A stretch of 64,000 bases of DNA from Nocardia brasiliensis ATCC 700358 (GTDB lineage Bacteria; Actinomycetota; Actinomycetes; Mycobacteriales; Mycobacteriaceae): NCBI RefSeq assembly GCF_000250675.2, contig NC_018681.1:7254001-7318000 (forward strand), read 5' to 3'. Below the pieces are notes generated by a model that was given only the letters and a program-made list of their open reading frames with translations, made no database searches and had not been told where the DNA came from. Positions 49,456-58,432 of the stretch are shown here, piece by piece. Positions within the stretch are counted from its first letter, which is position 1. The number at the start of each line of letters is the position of its first letter. The position numbers and the translations under genes are program-made.

Positions 49456-50249
49456 GGCTTCACCGCGATGGCGACCAGGTCGAGGCTCGCGTCGATGTCC
49501 TCGGCGAGCAGCACGAAATCGTCGATGGTGACGGCGGCGACGTCGGCGGTCAGCTCGGCCGGCCACGGCTCACCGGCCAGCGCGCGCTCGATCTGGGCGT
49601 CGATGAACGAGCCACCGTGCTTGGCGTCCAGCGCTTTCAGGCTCGGGCCGTGGTGCACACCGGTCAGCTCGGCTACCTCGAACCCGGCCTCGACCAGCAG
49701 TTCGGTGAGTTCGGCGGCGTTCAGTTCGCGGGTGTGGAACGGGTTGAGCGGGGTATCGCGTCCGGGCGAGAAGGTGATCCGGTTGGGCGTGCTGATCAGC
49801 AGTTCGCCGCCGGGTCGCAGCACCCGCAGGCATTCCCGGAGGAATTGGGCTTGATCCCAGAGATGTTCGATCACTTGGAAATTCACGACCACGTCGACCG
49901 AGGCGTCGGCGAGCGGCAGTGCGGCGAGATTGCCCTGGATCATCTCGACGCGCGGGTAACGCGCGCGCACGTGTTCGACCGCGCCCGTGTCGTAGTCGAC
50001 ACCGGTGACCTTGGCGGCGACGCCGGCGATCATGTCGGCCCCGTAGCCTTCGCCGGATCCGGCCTCCAGCACGGTTTTTCCGGCGCAGCGGGGCAGCAGT
50101 TCGGCGTAGGCGATCTCGTGCCTGCGGAACCAGTAGTTCTCCTCGGCAATGCCGGGCACGGTCCGCTCGCCGGTCAACGGCAGCGGTTCGGCGTTGTTCG
50201 TGCCGGAAGTTTGGTCCACTGCGGCAGGGATCACAGCCTCGCTCATCAT
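49452..50249 (-). CDS. SAM-dependent methyltransferase of the MGLP operon (Rv3030-like)
   Basis: 265 aa. Class I methyltransferase: ENYWFRRHEIAYAELLP, motif I VLEAGSGEGYGADMIA, motif II GVDYDTGAVEHVRARYP, VVNFQVIEHLWDQAQFLRECLRVLRPGGELLISTPN. Position in front of the GH57 and GT4 genes suggests a role in 6-O-methylation of methylglucose lipopolysaccharide. Two adjacent ATGs (50249, 50246) and a GTG (50255) are possible starts with no ribosome site to decide. It is divergent from etfB across a region with a perfect palindrome. Confidence 0.88.
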   Translation of the reverse strand: MMSEAVIPAAVDQTSGTNNAEPLPLTGERTVPGIAEENYWFRRHEIAYAELLPRCAGKTVLEAGSGEGYGADMIAGVAAKVTGVDYDTGAVEHVRARYPRVEMIQGNLAALPLADASVDVVVNFQVIEHLWDQAQFLRECLRVLRPGGELLISTPNRITFSPGRDTPLNPFHTRELNAAELTELLVEAGFEVAELTGVHHGPSLKALDAKHGGSFIDAQIERALAGEPWPAELTADVAAVTIDDFVLLAEDIDASLDLVAIAVKP

Positions 50250-50345
50250 TCGCACGTTACTGGTACGTCTAGTTGCGAGACACTCGCACCCGCCTCCCGG
50301 ACCGGCGCACCATATCGCCGGGGCTGGCATTGTGAGAGAGAAGAG

Positions 50346-50371
50346 GCTAAGTTACCCATGGGTAACTTAGC
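50346..50371. promoter_or_regulatory. 26-bp perfect palindrome between the MGLP operon and etfBA
   Basis: GCTAAGTTACCCA followed directly by its exact complement TGGGTAACTTAGC. Size, symmetry and the TTACC/GGTAA half-sites suit a TetR-family operator. It is 97 bases from the methyltransferase start and 100 bases from etfB, so one regulator could control both directions. No tetR gene lies nearby. Confidence 0.6.
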
Positions 50372-50470
50372 GTAGGGTAATGTCACGCCCGAGCTACTCA
50401 CACGGACGTACGGCTCCCGCTCGTGCGACCACCCACACGTGTAACCAGAACAGGAGGTCGACGAAGACCG

Positions 50471-51256
50471 ATGCCGAACATCGTCGTACTCATCAAGCAG
50501 GTTCCCGACACCTGGTCCGAGCGCAAGCTGACCGATGGTGACTTCACCCTCGATCGCGAAGCCGCCGACGCCGTCCTCGACGAGATCAACGAGCGCGCCG
50601 TCGAAGAAGCGCTGCTGATCAAGGAAGCTCAGGGCGGTGAGGTCACCGTGCTGGCCGCCGGTCCCGACCGTGCCACCGAGGCCATCCGCAAGGCGCTGTC
50701 CATGGGCGCCGACAAGGCCATCCACATCAACGACCCGGCGATCCACGGCTCCGACGCCGTGCAGACCGCGTGGGTGCTGGCGAGCGCGCTCGGCCAGGTC
50801 GAGGGTGTCGAGCTGGTCATCGCGGGCAACGAGGCGACCGACGGTCGCGCGGGCGCCGTACCGGCCATCATCGCCGAGTACCTGGGCCTGCCGCAGCTGA
50901 CGCACCTGCGCAAGCTCACCGTCGACGGTGACAAGATCACCGGCGAGCGCGAGACCGACGACGGCGTGTTCAAGCTGGAGGCCACCCTCCCGGCGATCGT
51001 CAGCGTCACCGAGAAGATCAACGAGCCGCGCTTCCCGTCCTTCAAGGGCATCATGGCCGCGAAGAAGAAGGAAGTGCAGACCTTCACGCTGGCCGACCTG
51101 GGCGTCGACCCGTCGACCGTGGGCGTCGCGAACGCCGGCAGCGCGGTCAGCGCGGCCACCCCGAAGCCGCCGCGCACCGCGGGCGAGAAGATCGCGGACG
51201 AGGGCGACGGCGGCACCAAGATCGCCCAGTACCTCGTCGGTCAGAAGATCATCTGA
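50471..51256 (+). CDS. etfB: Electron transfer flavoprotein beta subunit
   Basis: 261 aa. N-terminal NIVVLIKQVPDTWSERKL, then LDEINERAVEEALLIKE, ALSMGADKAIHI, and LVIAGNEATDGRAGAVPAIIAEYLGLPQLTHLRKL (AMP-binding/ETF-beta signature). With EtfA it carries electrons from acyl-CoA dehydrogenases to the membrane quinone pool. ATG 50471 is the conserved start; the nearest AGGAGG is 13 bases away, an unusually long spacing. Followed 33 bases later by etfA. Confidence 0.96.
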   Translation: MPNIVVLIKQVPDTWSERKLTDGDFTLDREAADAVLDEINERAVEEALLIKEAQGGEVTVLAAGPDRATEAIRKALSMGADKAIHINDPAIHGSDAVQTAWVLASALGQVEGVELVIAGNEATDGRAGAVPAIIAEYLGLPQLTHLRKLTVDGDKITGERETDDGVFKLEATLPAIVSVTEKINEPRFPSFKGIMAAKKKEVQTFTLADLGVDPSTVGVANAGSAVSAATPKPPRTAGEKIADEGDGGTKIAQYLVGQKII

Positions 51257-51289
51257 TTTCGCGCCGAGACTGCTTAGGAGAGAACACAA

Positions 51290-52246
51290 ATGGCTGAAGT
51301 ACTTGTGCTCATCGAGCACGCGGACGGTGCGATCAAGAAGGTCAGCACCGAGCTCCTGACCGCCGCCCGCAACCTGGGCACCCCGGCCGCCGTGGTGCTG
51401 GGCACCGCGGGCACCGGCGAGAAGCTGGCCGACGCGCTGGCCGCGGCGGGCGCCGAGAAGATCTACATCGCCGAGTCCGACGACGTGGACAACTTCCTGG
51501 TCACCCCGAAGGTCGACGTGCTCGCCGGCCTGACCGAGCAGGCCTCGCCTGCCGCCGTCATCGTCGCCGCCTCGGCCGAGGGCAAGGAGGTGTCGGGCCG
51601 CCTTGCCGCGCGCATCGGCTCCGGCCTGCTGGTCGACGTGATCGACGTGAAGTCCGACGGCACCGCTGTGCACTCCATCTTCGGTGGCGCGTTCACCGTC
51701 GACGCCAAGGCCACCGGCGACGTGCCGGTGATCTCGGTGCGCCCGGGTGCCATCGAGGCGTCCGCGCAGGCCGGCGCCGGTGAGAAGGTCACCGTCGACG
51801 TGCCCGCGCAGGAAGACGGCGTGACCAAGGTGACCTCGCGGGAGCCGGTCGTCGCCGGTGACCGTCCGGAACTCACCGAGGCGACCATCGTCGTCTCCGG
51901 TGGCCGTGGTGTCGGTTCCGCCGACAACTTCTCGGTCGTCGAGGCGCTGGCCGACTCGCTGGGTGCCGCTGTCGGCGCCTCGCGTGCCGCGGTCGACTCC
52001 GGCTACTACCCGGGCCAGTTCCAGGTGGGTCAGACCGGTAAGACGGTCTCGCCGCAGCTCTACATCGCGCTCGGCATCTCCGGTGCCATCCAGCACCGGG
52101 CCGGCATGCAGACCTCGAAGACCATCGTCGCGGTCAACAAGGACGAAGAGGCCCCGATCTTCGAGATCGCGGACTACGGCATCGTCGGCGACCTGTTCAA
52201 CGTGGCGCCGCAGCTGACCGAGGCGGTCAAGACCCACAAGGGCTGA
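51290..52246 (+). CDS. etfA: Electron transfer flavoprotein alpha subunit
   Basis: 318 aa. The C-terminal FAD domain is complete: VVSGGRGVGSADNFSVVEAL, LGAAVGASRAAVDSGYYPG, QVGQTGKTVSPQLYIALGIS and ADYGIVGDLFNVAPQL. The N-terminal domain pairs with EtfB. ATG with TAGGAGAG upstream. A long palindromic terminator follows. Confidence 0.97.
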   Translation: MAEVLVLIEHADGAIKKVSTELLTAARNLGTPAAVVLGTAGTGEKLADALAAAGAEKIYIAESDDVDNFLVTPKVDVLAGLTEQASPAAVIVAASAEGKEVSGRLAARIGSGLLVDVIDVKSDGTAVHSIFGGAFTVDAKATGDVPVISVRPGAIEASAQAGAGEKVTVDVPAQEDGVTKVTSREPVVAGDRPELTEATIVVSGGRGVGSADNFSVVEALADSLGAAVGASRAAVDSGYYPGQFQVGQTGKTVSPQLYIALGISGAIQHRAGMQTSKTIVAVNKDEEAPIFEIADYGIVGDLFNVAPQLTEAVKTHKG

Positions 52247-52260
52247 TCCCTTTATTCGGC

Positions 52261-52296
52261 CGAAAGGGCCCCGGGTGCGCACCCGGGGCCCTTTCG
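52261..52296 (+). terminator. 36-bp palindromic terminator of etfBA
   Basis: CGAAAGGGCCCCGGGTGC followed directly by its exact complement; the folded stem has a small GCGC-type turn and CTTTCG at its 3' base. It also faces the converging LysR gene, so it may end both transcripts. Confidence 0.85.
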
Positions 52297-52313
52297 CGTT
52301 CTCGGCGCCGGGA

Positions 52314-53171
52314 TCAGTTGCGGTGCAACCCGGCGAGCAAGGTGGTGAGGATCGGTGAGCGGCGCACGTCGCTGCGCAGCACCGCCGAGACCGGGATGCG
52401 CAGTTTCTGTTCGGCCAGCTTCAGGACGACCAGGCCCTCGGTGGAACTTTCCGCGTAGAGGACGGTCCATGCGTCGGGCCGGTTGATCAATTCGAGCGTC
52501 GCGGTGTGGTCGGGCGGGATCGGCGGGCCGAAGGTGGGGCCGGTGGGCAGCTCGGCGAACGCGGACCGAATCACGGTGTGCAACAGCACTTGTTCCTGTT
52601 CCGGCGGCAGCAACAGGGGATAGCGGCTCAGGTCGGACAGCGTCACCGTCTCTCGGGTGGCGAGCGGATGCGCGCTGGAGGTCGCGATCACCAGATCCTC
52701 TACCCACAACTTCTCCACCTCCAGTCCCGGCTGATCGACGCTGCCGCGGATGAGCGCGAGATCGCAGTCGCCGTCCGCGACCGCGGTGATCCGCTGCCGG
52801 AACGGTTTGATCACGAACTCGATCTCGGCCTCCGGGTGTGTCGCTCGCGCGCCGGCGATGGCCGACAGCGATCTGGTCGCGAAGGACATGTTCGCGGCGA
52901 GCCGGATGCGCGGGCCCACCGTGCGCACCGCCGCCCGGATCGCCGATTCCAGGCTCAGCATCTGTTTCGCAAGGGGAAGTAGCCGTGCGGTGGCGTCGGT
53001 GGGTACCACTGATCTTGTCGAGCGTTCGAACAGTTGCACGCCGAGGTCGCGCTCGAGCCGGGAGATCTGATGGCTGATCGCGGACTGTGAGATAAAGCAC
53101 CGTGCGGCCGCTCCGCTGAAGCTGAGCTCCTCGCAGACGGCGACGAAGTAGGTGAGCTGCCGTAGTTCCAC
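52314..53171 (-). CDS. LysR-family transcriptional regulator
   Basis: 285 aa. N-terminal helix-turn-helix VELRQLTYFVAVCEELSFSGAAARCFISQSAISHQISRLERDLGVQLFER is textbook LysR; the substrate-binding domain follows from about 90 (RIRLAANMSFATRSLSAIAG, CDLALIRGSV, EDLVIATSSAHPLATRETVTLSDLSRYPLLLP). GTG start with GGAGG four bases before. Divergent from the NDH-2 gene, which is its most likely target. Confidence 0.92.
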   Translation of the reverse strand: MELRQLTYFVAVCEELSFSGAAARCFISQSAISHQISRLERDLGVQLFERSTRSVVPTDATARLLPLAKQMLSLESAIRAAVRTVGPRIRLAANMSFATRSLSAIAGARATHPEAEIEFVIKPFRQRITAVADGDCDLALIRGSVDQPGLEVEKLWVEDLVIATSSAHPLATRETVTLSDLSRYPLLLPPEQEQVLLHTVIRSAFAELPTGPTFGPPIPPDHTATLELINRPDAWTVLYAESSTEGLVVLKLAEQKLRIPVSAVLRSDVRRSPILTTLLAGLHRN

Positions 53172-53198
53172 AGCGCCTCCGATTAATGACGGATCGAG

Positions 53199-53218
53199 AT
53201 AAGAGTCATCTGCATTAT
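53199..53218. promoter_or_regulatory. Possible LysR box between lysR and ndh
   Basis: ATAA-N12-TTAT at 53199-53218, an AT-rich inverted repeat in a 111-base divergent promoter. It fits the loose T-N11-A LysR pattern and lies close to the lysR start. Confidence 0.35.
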
Positions 53219-53282
53219 GCGCCCTGACACCTGAAATATCTCGCTTCCGGATGACGGTTGGTAATGAGAGAAGGAGGCTGTC

Positions 53283-54575
53283 ATGCAGTACGTGGATGCG
53301 GGAATCGAGACCGCGGGTGTTGTCATCGTCGGATCGGGATTCGGCGGGCTGTCCGCCGCCAAGCAACTTGCCAAGTCGGGTATCGATTACGTGCTGATCT
53401 CCAGCACGCCGGAGCACCTGTTCCAACCGCTGTTGTACCAGGTAGCGACCGGTGTGCTGGCATCGGATGAGATCGCCCCGCCGATCGCGGGCATTCTGCG
53501 CCGGCACCGCGAGGCCGACGTGCGCCTCGGCAAGGTGGTCGCCATCGACCCGGACAAGGCGATCGTCACTTATGAGCAGGACGGCACGCAGCACCGGATC
53601 CGCTACGGTTCGCTGATCGCCGCCACCGGTGCCAGCCAGTCCTATTTCGGCCGCGACGATTTCGCCGAGAAGACCTTCTCGCTCAAGACCATCGATGACG
53701 CGAAACTGCTGCGCGCGCAGATCCAGCGGGTGTTCGCGGAGGCCGCGGGCGCCGACGAGGAGACCAGGCGCAGGCTGCTGAGCTTCGTCGTGGTCGGCGC
53801 GGGCGCCACCGGTGTCGAGGTCGCGGGTCAGCTCAAAGAGCTGGCGAAACGGTATTACCACCAAGAGGTTTCGGTGACCCTGGTCGAGGGCGCGGGCGAG
53901 GTGCTGCCCCCGTTCGGCGGTGGGCTCTCGGAGTACGCGAAGAAGTCGTTGACCCGCTCGGGCGTCGAGGTGCTGCTCGGCACCTTCGTCACCGATATCG
54001 AGCACGGCAAGGTCACCGTCAAGGACAAGAGCGGGGTCGAGCACGGCATCGCGGCCGAGACGGTCGTCTGGTCGGCGGGCGTGCAGGCGGGCGGTTTCGC
54101 GAAGATCCTGGCCGAGGCCACCGGCGTGGCGACCGACCGCGCGGGCCGGCTGCTGATCAATCCGGACCTCACCGTCGGCGGCTACGCCGATATCTACGCG
54201 ATCGGCGACATGACCTCGCTCAACGGCTACCCGGGACAGTCGCCGGTGGCCATGCAGGAGGGCAGGCACGCCGCCGACATCATCCGGCGCAAGAAGCCCG
54301 CCGGTACCGCGTTCAAGTACTGGGACAAGGGCAGCATGGCGGTGATCAGCCGGTTCAGCGCGGTCACCAAGCTCACCGACAAGATCACCTTCCGGGGCGT
54401 GCTCGCCTGGTTCGTGTGGCTCGCGGTGCACCTGTTCTATCTCGTCGGCTTCCGCAACCGGTTCGCCGCCGTCGCCTCCTGGCTGGTCGCCTTCATCGGC
54501 ACCGGTCGTCCCGGTTTCGCCGAGGTGGACAAGGCGCAGCGACCGGTCGGCGCCGAGCAACGCTCCGCCGCTTGA
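53283..54575 (+). CDS. ndh: Type II NADH dehydrogenase-like FAD oxidoreductase
   Basis: 430 aa. FAD-binding GSGFGG (17-22), ISSTPEHLFQPLLYQVATG (quinone-side motif), second Rossmann fold VVVGAGATGVEVAGQLKEL for NADH, WSAGVQ, YAIGDM and the C-terminal helix VLAWFVWLAVHLFYLVGFRNR for membrane attachment. It oxidises NADH and reduces menaquinone without pumping protons. ATG with AAGGAGG. In a single-gene unit with its own terminator. Confidence 0.93.
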   Translation: MQYVDAGIETAGVVIVGSGFGGLSAAKQLAKSGIDYVLISSTPEHLFQPLLYQVATGVLASDEIAPPIAGILRRHREADVRLGKVVAIDPDKAIVTYEQDGTQHRIRYGSLIAATGASQSYFGRDDFAEKTFSLKTIDDAKLLRAQIQRVFAEAAGADEETRRRLLSFVVVGAGATGVEVAGQLKELAKRYYHQEVSVTLVEGAGEVLPPFGGGLSEYAKKSLTRSGVEVLLGTFVTDIEHGKVTVKDKSGVEHGIAAETVVWSAGVQAGGFAKILAEATGVATDRAGRLLINPDLTVGGYADIYAIGDMTSLNGYPGQSPVAMQEGRHAADIIRRKKPAGTAFKYWDKGSMAVISRFSAVTKLTDKITFRGVLAWFVWLAVHLFYLVGFRNRFAAVASWLVAFIGTGRPGFAEVDKAQRPVGAEQRSAA

Positions 54576-54608
54576 CAGTTCGCGGCGCACACCGCCGGAA
54601 CACGACGT

Positions 54609-54650
54609 GAAGTCGCATCGCGCCCCTCGCGGTGCGACTTCTTGTTGTTC
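54609..54650 (+). terminator. Intrinsic terminator of ndh
   Basis: GAAGTCGCATCGC (54609-54621) pairs with GCGGTGCGACTTC (54629-54641), one G-T pair, loop of seven, followed by TTGTTGTTC. Confidence 0.75.
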
Positions 54651-54842
54651 GCGTCGCGTTCGAATGGTGTTCACGGACAACGCTTCCGACGGCTGAAAGT
54701 CGCGTTTCCAGCGCGTGGGCGCGAACGCGGTGCGACGCCGGGATGAACGCGCGGTGTGATCCGCATCTCGTTCACCGAACCTGCATCGCGGGGACACTTC
54801 GAGGTTGCTCCAGCGCAGCTTCAGCCTGGCTTCATCACGGAT

Positions 54843-55718
54843 ATGACAGCATCGCTCAGCGATTCGATCAGGGGTGGCGACGGGGCGAAGGGCGCGATCA
54901 CGTCGGTGTTGACCGCCCCGGCCCGCTCGACGGACGCCGGAGAGCAACGAGCACGGTACTCGTTGGTCGTGTCCTCCGACACCGAGCACCGCATCGCGGC
55001 GCAGCGGCTACGTTACGGCGTGTTCGCGAACGAGCCCGGTTTCCGGATTCCCGACAACGGCACCGGCCTGGACGCCGACCGGTTCGACGACCACTGCGAC
55101 CACATGCTGGTGCGCGACGATCTGACCGAGGAGTTCGTCGGCTGCTACCGCATGCTGCCGCCGGACAAGGTCGCCGCCGCGGGCGGGTACTACACGGCCA
55201 CGGAATTCGAACTGTCCCAACTGGATCCGACGGGCCGGCGGATCGTGGAGATGGGCCGGGCCTGTGTGGTGCCGGAGCATCGCAACGGTTCGGTGCTCAC
55301 CCTGATGTGGGCGGGCATCCTGCACTACATCCAGCTCACCGGGTACGACTGGGTGATGGGCTGCGCGTCCGTGCCGATGCAGGACACGCCTGCCGACGCG
55401 CCCGGCGTGAACGTCCGTGGCGTGCGCGACCTGCTGCTCGGCCGGCACGCCTCCGATCCCGAGCATCGGGTGCGGCCCTATCGTCCGGTCGTGGTGGACG
55501 GCAAGACCTTGGACGAGATGACCCCGCCCGCGCGACCCAAGCTGCCGCCACTGCTGCGCGGCTATTTGCGCCTGGGCGCGGAGATCTGCGGCGAGCCCGC
55601 GCACGATCCGGACTTCGCGGTCGCCGACTTCGTCGTGCTGCTCGGGCTGGACACTATCAACACCCGCTACCTCGAGCGGTTGCAGGGCGCAGCCGCCAAT
55701 TTCGACGGAGGACGGTGA
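54843..55718 (+). CDS. OlsB-like GNAT N-acyltransferase (Rv3027c-like)
   Basis: 291 aa. GNAT/ornithine-acyl-ACP acyltransferase fold: YSLVVSSDTEHRIAAQRLRYGVFANEPGF, DHCDHMLVRDDLTEEFVGCYRMLPP, EMGRACVVPEHRNGSVLTLMWAGILHYI and VMGCASVPM. OlsB-type enzymes N-acylate ornithine to make lyso-ornithine lipid. The next gene is a PlsC-type O-acyltransferase in a GTGA overlap, the same pairing as olsB/olsA, so an aminolipid product is likely but not shown. ATG 54843 is used; GTG 54756 is in frame but without homologous sequence. Confidence 0.82.
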   Translation: MTASLSDSIRGGDGAKGAITSVLTAPARSTDAGEQRARYSLVVSSDTEHRIAAQRLRYGVFANEPGFRIPDNGTGLDADRFDDHCDHMLVRDDLTEEFVGCYRMLPPDKVAAAGGYYTATEFELSQLDPTGRRIVEMGRACVVPEHRNGSVLTLMWAGILHYIQLTGYDWVMGCASVPMQDTPADAPGVNVRGVRDLLLGRHASDPEHRVRPYRPVVVDGKTLDEMTPPARPKLPPLLRGYLRLGAEICGEPAHDPDFAVADFVVLLGLDTINTRYLERLQGAAANFDGGR

Positions 55719-56752
55719 GCGACATGGTGTTCGACGCACCACCTGCCGAAGTGAAGGCGCACTCGTGGATGCCGTCGAGCCCGTGCGGGCCCGGCTGCAT
55801 CGAGCCGATCGATGCGGTCGGCACCGGGCGCGTGCTCGGCAGGTTACTCGGCGTGGCCGGGCTGCTGATCAGCTTCCCGATGGTGAATCTGGTTACCCCG
55901 CAAGGGAAACGAGAACATCTGCAGCGCGGCTACGCGCGGACCCTGTTGAGTTGTCTCGGAATGGAATTGCGAATAGTCGACCGGCGGGTCGACACGAACG
56001 GGCGCGGCGCTGTCGATGAGGGCAGCACCGCGCCCGTCGCGTATGGCGAGCGGGGCGCCGGGGTCATGGTCGTGGCCGGGCATATCGGCTGGACCGATAT
56101 CGTCGCGCTGGCCGCGGTGCAGCCGCTGGGCTTCGTCGCCCGCGCCGATATGGTCGACTGGCCGGTGCTCGGCAAACTCGCCACGCTGATGCGGGTCATC
56201 CCGATCGAGCGGGAGAAGCTGCGTGCGCTGCCCGGAGTGGTCGCGCAGATCGGCGCCCGGCTCGCGGCGGGTGAGCGGATCGCGGTGTTCCCCGAGGGCA
56301 CCACCTGGTGCGGCCGCGCGTACGGCAGCATGCGGCCCGCGCTGTTCCAGGCCGCGGTCGACACCGGGACCGCGGTGCAGCCGGTCCGGTTGCGTTACCT
56401 GGACCGGCACGGAAAGCAGTGCACGGTCCCGGGATTCGTGGGTGAGGACACCTTCGCGTCGTCGGCCAAGCGGGTGCTCCGCTCGCGCGGCATGGTCGCC
56501 GAGGTGGTGCTCGAGCCGCTGCAGCAGCCGGGCACCGACCGGCGGGATCTGGCGCGGCGGTGCGCGGCCGCGGTGCGCGGCACGGAGCTGTCGCGGCACG
56601 GCGCGCTCGACGCCACGGTCTGGATCGAGGCCGGATCGACCCGGGTCCAGGACCCGTCCGTCGCCTCGGACGCACCCGAGGTACGCAGGCCGGTCCGCAG
56701 GCTCCCGCTGCTGCGCGGGCGCGCGCGCCGGGCGGAAGCGGTCGCCGGATAG
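55715..56752 (+). CDS. PlsC-type acyltransferase (OlsA-like, Rv3026c-like)
   Basis: 345 aa. Membrane-bound lysophospholipid-type acyltransferase: catalytic H-x4-D in VAGHIGWTD, block II FVARADMVDWPVLGKLATLMRVIPIERE, block III AVFPEGTTWCG, and a hydrophobic N-terminal segment LGRLLGVAGLLISFPMVNLV. Expected to O-acylate the product of the OlsB-like partner. Start GTG 55715 overlaps the upstream TGA (GTGA) with GGAGG three bases away; ATG 55724 is an alternative. Confidence 0.85.
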   Translation: MSDMVFDAPPAEVKAHSWMPSSPCGPGCIEPIDAVGTGRVLGRLLGVAGLLISFPMVNLVTPQGKREHLQRGYARTLLSCLGMELRIVDRRVDTNGRGAVDEGSTAPVAYGERGAGVMVVAGHIGWTDIVALAAVQPLGFVARADMVDWPVLGKLATLMRVIPIEREKLRALPGVVAQIGARLAAGERIAVFPEGTTWCGRAYGSMRPALFQAAVDTGTAVQPVRLRYLDRHGKQCTVPGFVGEDTFASSAKRVLRSRGMVAEVVLEPLQQPGTDRRDLARRCAAAVRGTELSRHGALDATVWIEAGSTRVQDPSVASDAPEVRRPVRRLPLLRGRARRAEAVAG

Positions 56753-56768
56753 CTCGATCGATCGACGG

Positions 56769-56798
56769 GAGCGGCAGGGAAAACCCTTGCCGCTCTTT
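56769..56798 (+). terminator. Terminator between plsC-like and pucR genes
   Basis: GAGCGGCAGGG (56769-56779), AAAA loop, CCCTTGCCGCTC (56784-56795) with a one-base bulge, then TTT. It serves the plus-strand operon and may also serve the converging regulator. Confidence 0.75.
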
Positions 56799-56820
56799 GT
56801 CGTTCCCGGTGGGGGAGCGA

Positions 56821-58011
56821 CTACGGCGTGCCGAGTGATTCGGCGATGCGTGCGGCCATGAGCGTCGCGATGCCCGACGGGCGTTGCGGATCGAGTCCGG
56901 TGAGTTCGGCGACCCGGTTCAGCCGGTAGGTGATCGTGTTGCGGTGCACGAACATCTCGCGGGCCACCGCGTTCTGGTTGAAGTCGCGGTCGATGAACAG
57001 GCCGAGGGTTTCGCGCAGCACCGGCTGATCCGCGAGCGGTTCGAGCAGGCCGACCAGCGCGGTCCTGGCCGGTCTCGCCGTCGCGACCAGGTATTCGAAC
57101 ATCATCGCCTGCCGACGGCAGACCAACTCGGGCCAGTGGGTGCTCCGCGCGACCTCCGCCACGGCCTGTGCTTCCGCGTAGGCGGCGGGGATGTCGGCAT
57201 GGCGCACCGCCGCCGCGACACCGATCCACAGCTGCGGCCGCCCGGCCGAGATCGCGGTGAGCTGTGCCGCCAGCGCGGAGACCGCGGCGTCTTCCTCGAC
57301 GGCGGTGTCGTACGGGATGAGCGCGGTCCAGCCGCCGCCGTCGCGGCGCAGAAAAGCGCCAGGCATGGCGTGAAAGGTGTTGCGCAGCAATGTGACCGAG
57401 CCGGGGCTCGGGTCGCCTAGACGCACCACGGCGATCAGGAACGCGGCGGCGATCGCGATGTCCTGGCCGGTCGCCCACTCGACCGGATCGCGCCCGTTGA
57501 GCAGGGCGTCGGCGATCTCCCGATGGCGTTCGATGATGTCCCAGCGAGGTTGGCGGATGTCCTCGACCACCGCGGCGGCGATCCGGGTGGTGATCAGGCC
57601 CAGATAGTCGTTGAGCTGAAAGGGCAACGCCGCGGGCAGCGGTGACTCCTGCTCGGCCGACCACTTCTGCATCAGCTGCGACCACAGGAACGACACACCC
57701 AGGCGATAGTTGGTCATCGCTTCGGTGAGTTCCATGCCTTGCCGGACGAGGCCCACCGCCCGGTCCACCAGCGGTTGCGTCTCGGCCTCGGTCGGCTCGA
57801 CGCCGGTGCGCGCGAACTCGAAGAACAGGTCGACATTCAGTTCCGCGCCGGGCCGGAAGTCCGCGTCCATCAGGGTGGGCGACAACTGGTCGTATGGCGC
57901 GGCTCCGACGGTGAATTCGCTGATCAAGGCGGCAGCGAAGGCGTGCAGGCGGTCGAGCACCGCGTCGGGCGCGGCCGCGTTCTCGGCGTCCTCACGGTGC
58001 GGCACCGGCAT
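56821..58011 (-). CDS. PucR/CdaR-family regulator
   Basis: 396 aa. The C-terminal 60 residues are the PucR helix-turn-helix: LRETLGLFIDRDFNQNAVAREMFVHRNTITYRLNRVAELTGLDPQRPSG. The middle is a GGDEF-like region (LWIGVAAAVRHADIPAAYAEAQAV), and the N-terminal half is helical (ELTEAMTNYRLGVSFLWSQLMQKW). Its target is unknown; the divergent lipase gene is the natural candidate. ATG start. Confidence 0.9.
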   Translation of the reverse strand: MPVPHREDAENAAAPDAVLDRLHAFAAALISEFTVGAAPYDQLSPTLMDADFRPGAELNVDLFFEFARTGVEPTEAETQPLVDRAVGLVRQGMELTEAMTNYRLGVSFLWSQLMQKWSAEQESPLPAALPFQLNDYLGLITTRIAAAVVEDIRQPRWDIIERHREIADALLNGRDPVEWATGQDIAIAAAFLIAVVRLGDPSPGSVTLLRNTFHAMPGAFLRRDGGGWTALIPYDTAVEEDAAVSALAAQLTAISAGRPQLWIGVAAAVRHADIPAAYAEAQAVAEVARSTHWPELVCRRQAMMFEYLVATARPARTALVGLLEPLADQPVLRETLGLFIDRDFNQNAVAREMFVHRNTITYRLNRVAELTGLDPQRPSGIATLMAARIAESLGTP

Positions 58012-58432
58012 TCACCCCTACTTCGGCAGAGTCGGAAAACGTGCTGCTCGAATCATCACATTCAGGTGCGCGCGGCGGCCGCTTCGCCTCGTCGGCGGCG
58101 TCGGCCACGAAAGATCCGGACGATCGCACCTGGACGGATTGTGCACAGTGGCGAGTGCCGGTGGCCCTTTTTCGGCGGGGTGCCGATTGACGATGCAAAC
58201 CGGGTGGTTTGGAATTGATGGAGTACGACACAAGCGCATAGCGAATGTGGGGCTACTCATAGTGATACATTGCACCGCATCGCAGGCGTCGAGGTGAGTG
58301 ACTCGCTGTTTTCGTGGAGATCCGGGTTCGGTGCGTGATCGAACGAAAACAGCATCGAGTCGGCAATCTCGGCGGATGTTTCGCCCTAACACTGATCGTT
58401 TCGTCGTGTGATCTCTTGTCGAGGAGTGCGCC
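58012..58432. promoter_or_regulatory. Divergent promoter region of pucR-like and lipase genes
   Basis: 421 bases without a convincing gene. AT-richer around 58200-58270 and 58370-58420, where promoters are expected. A 26-codon frame starting with GTG near 58332 ends just before the lipase gene, but has no ribosome site. No inverted repeat of note was seen. Confidence 0.4.
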
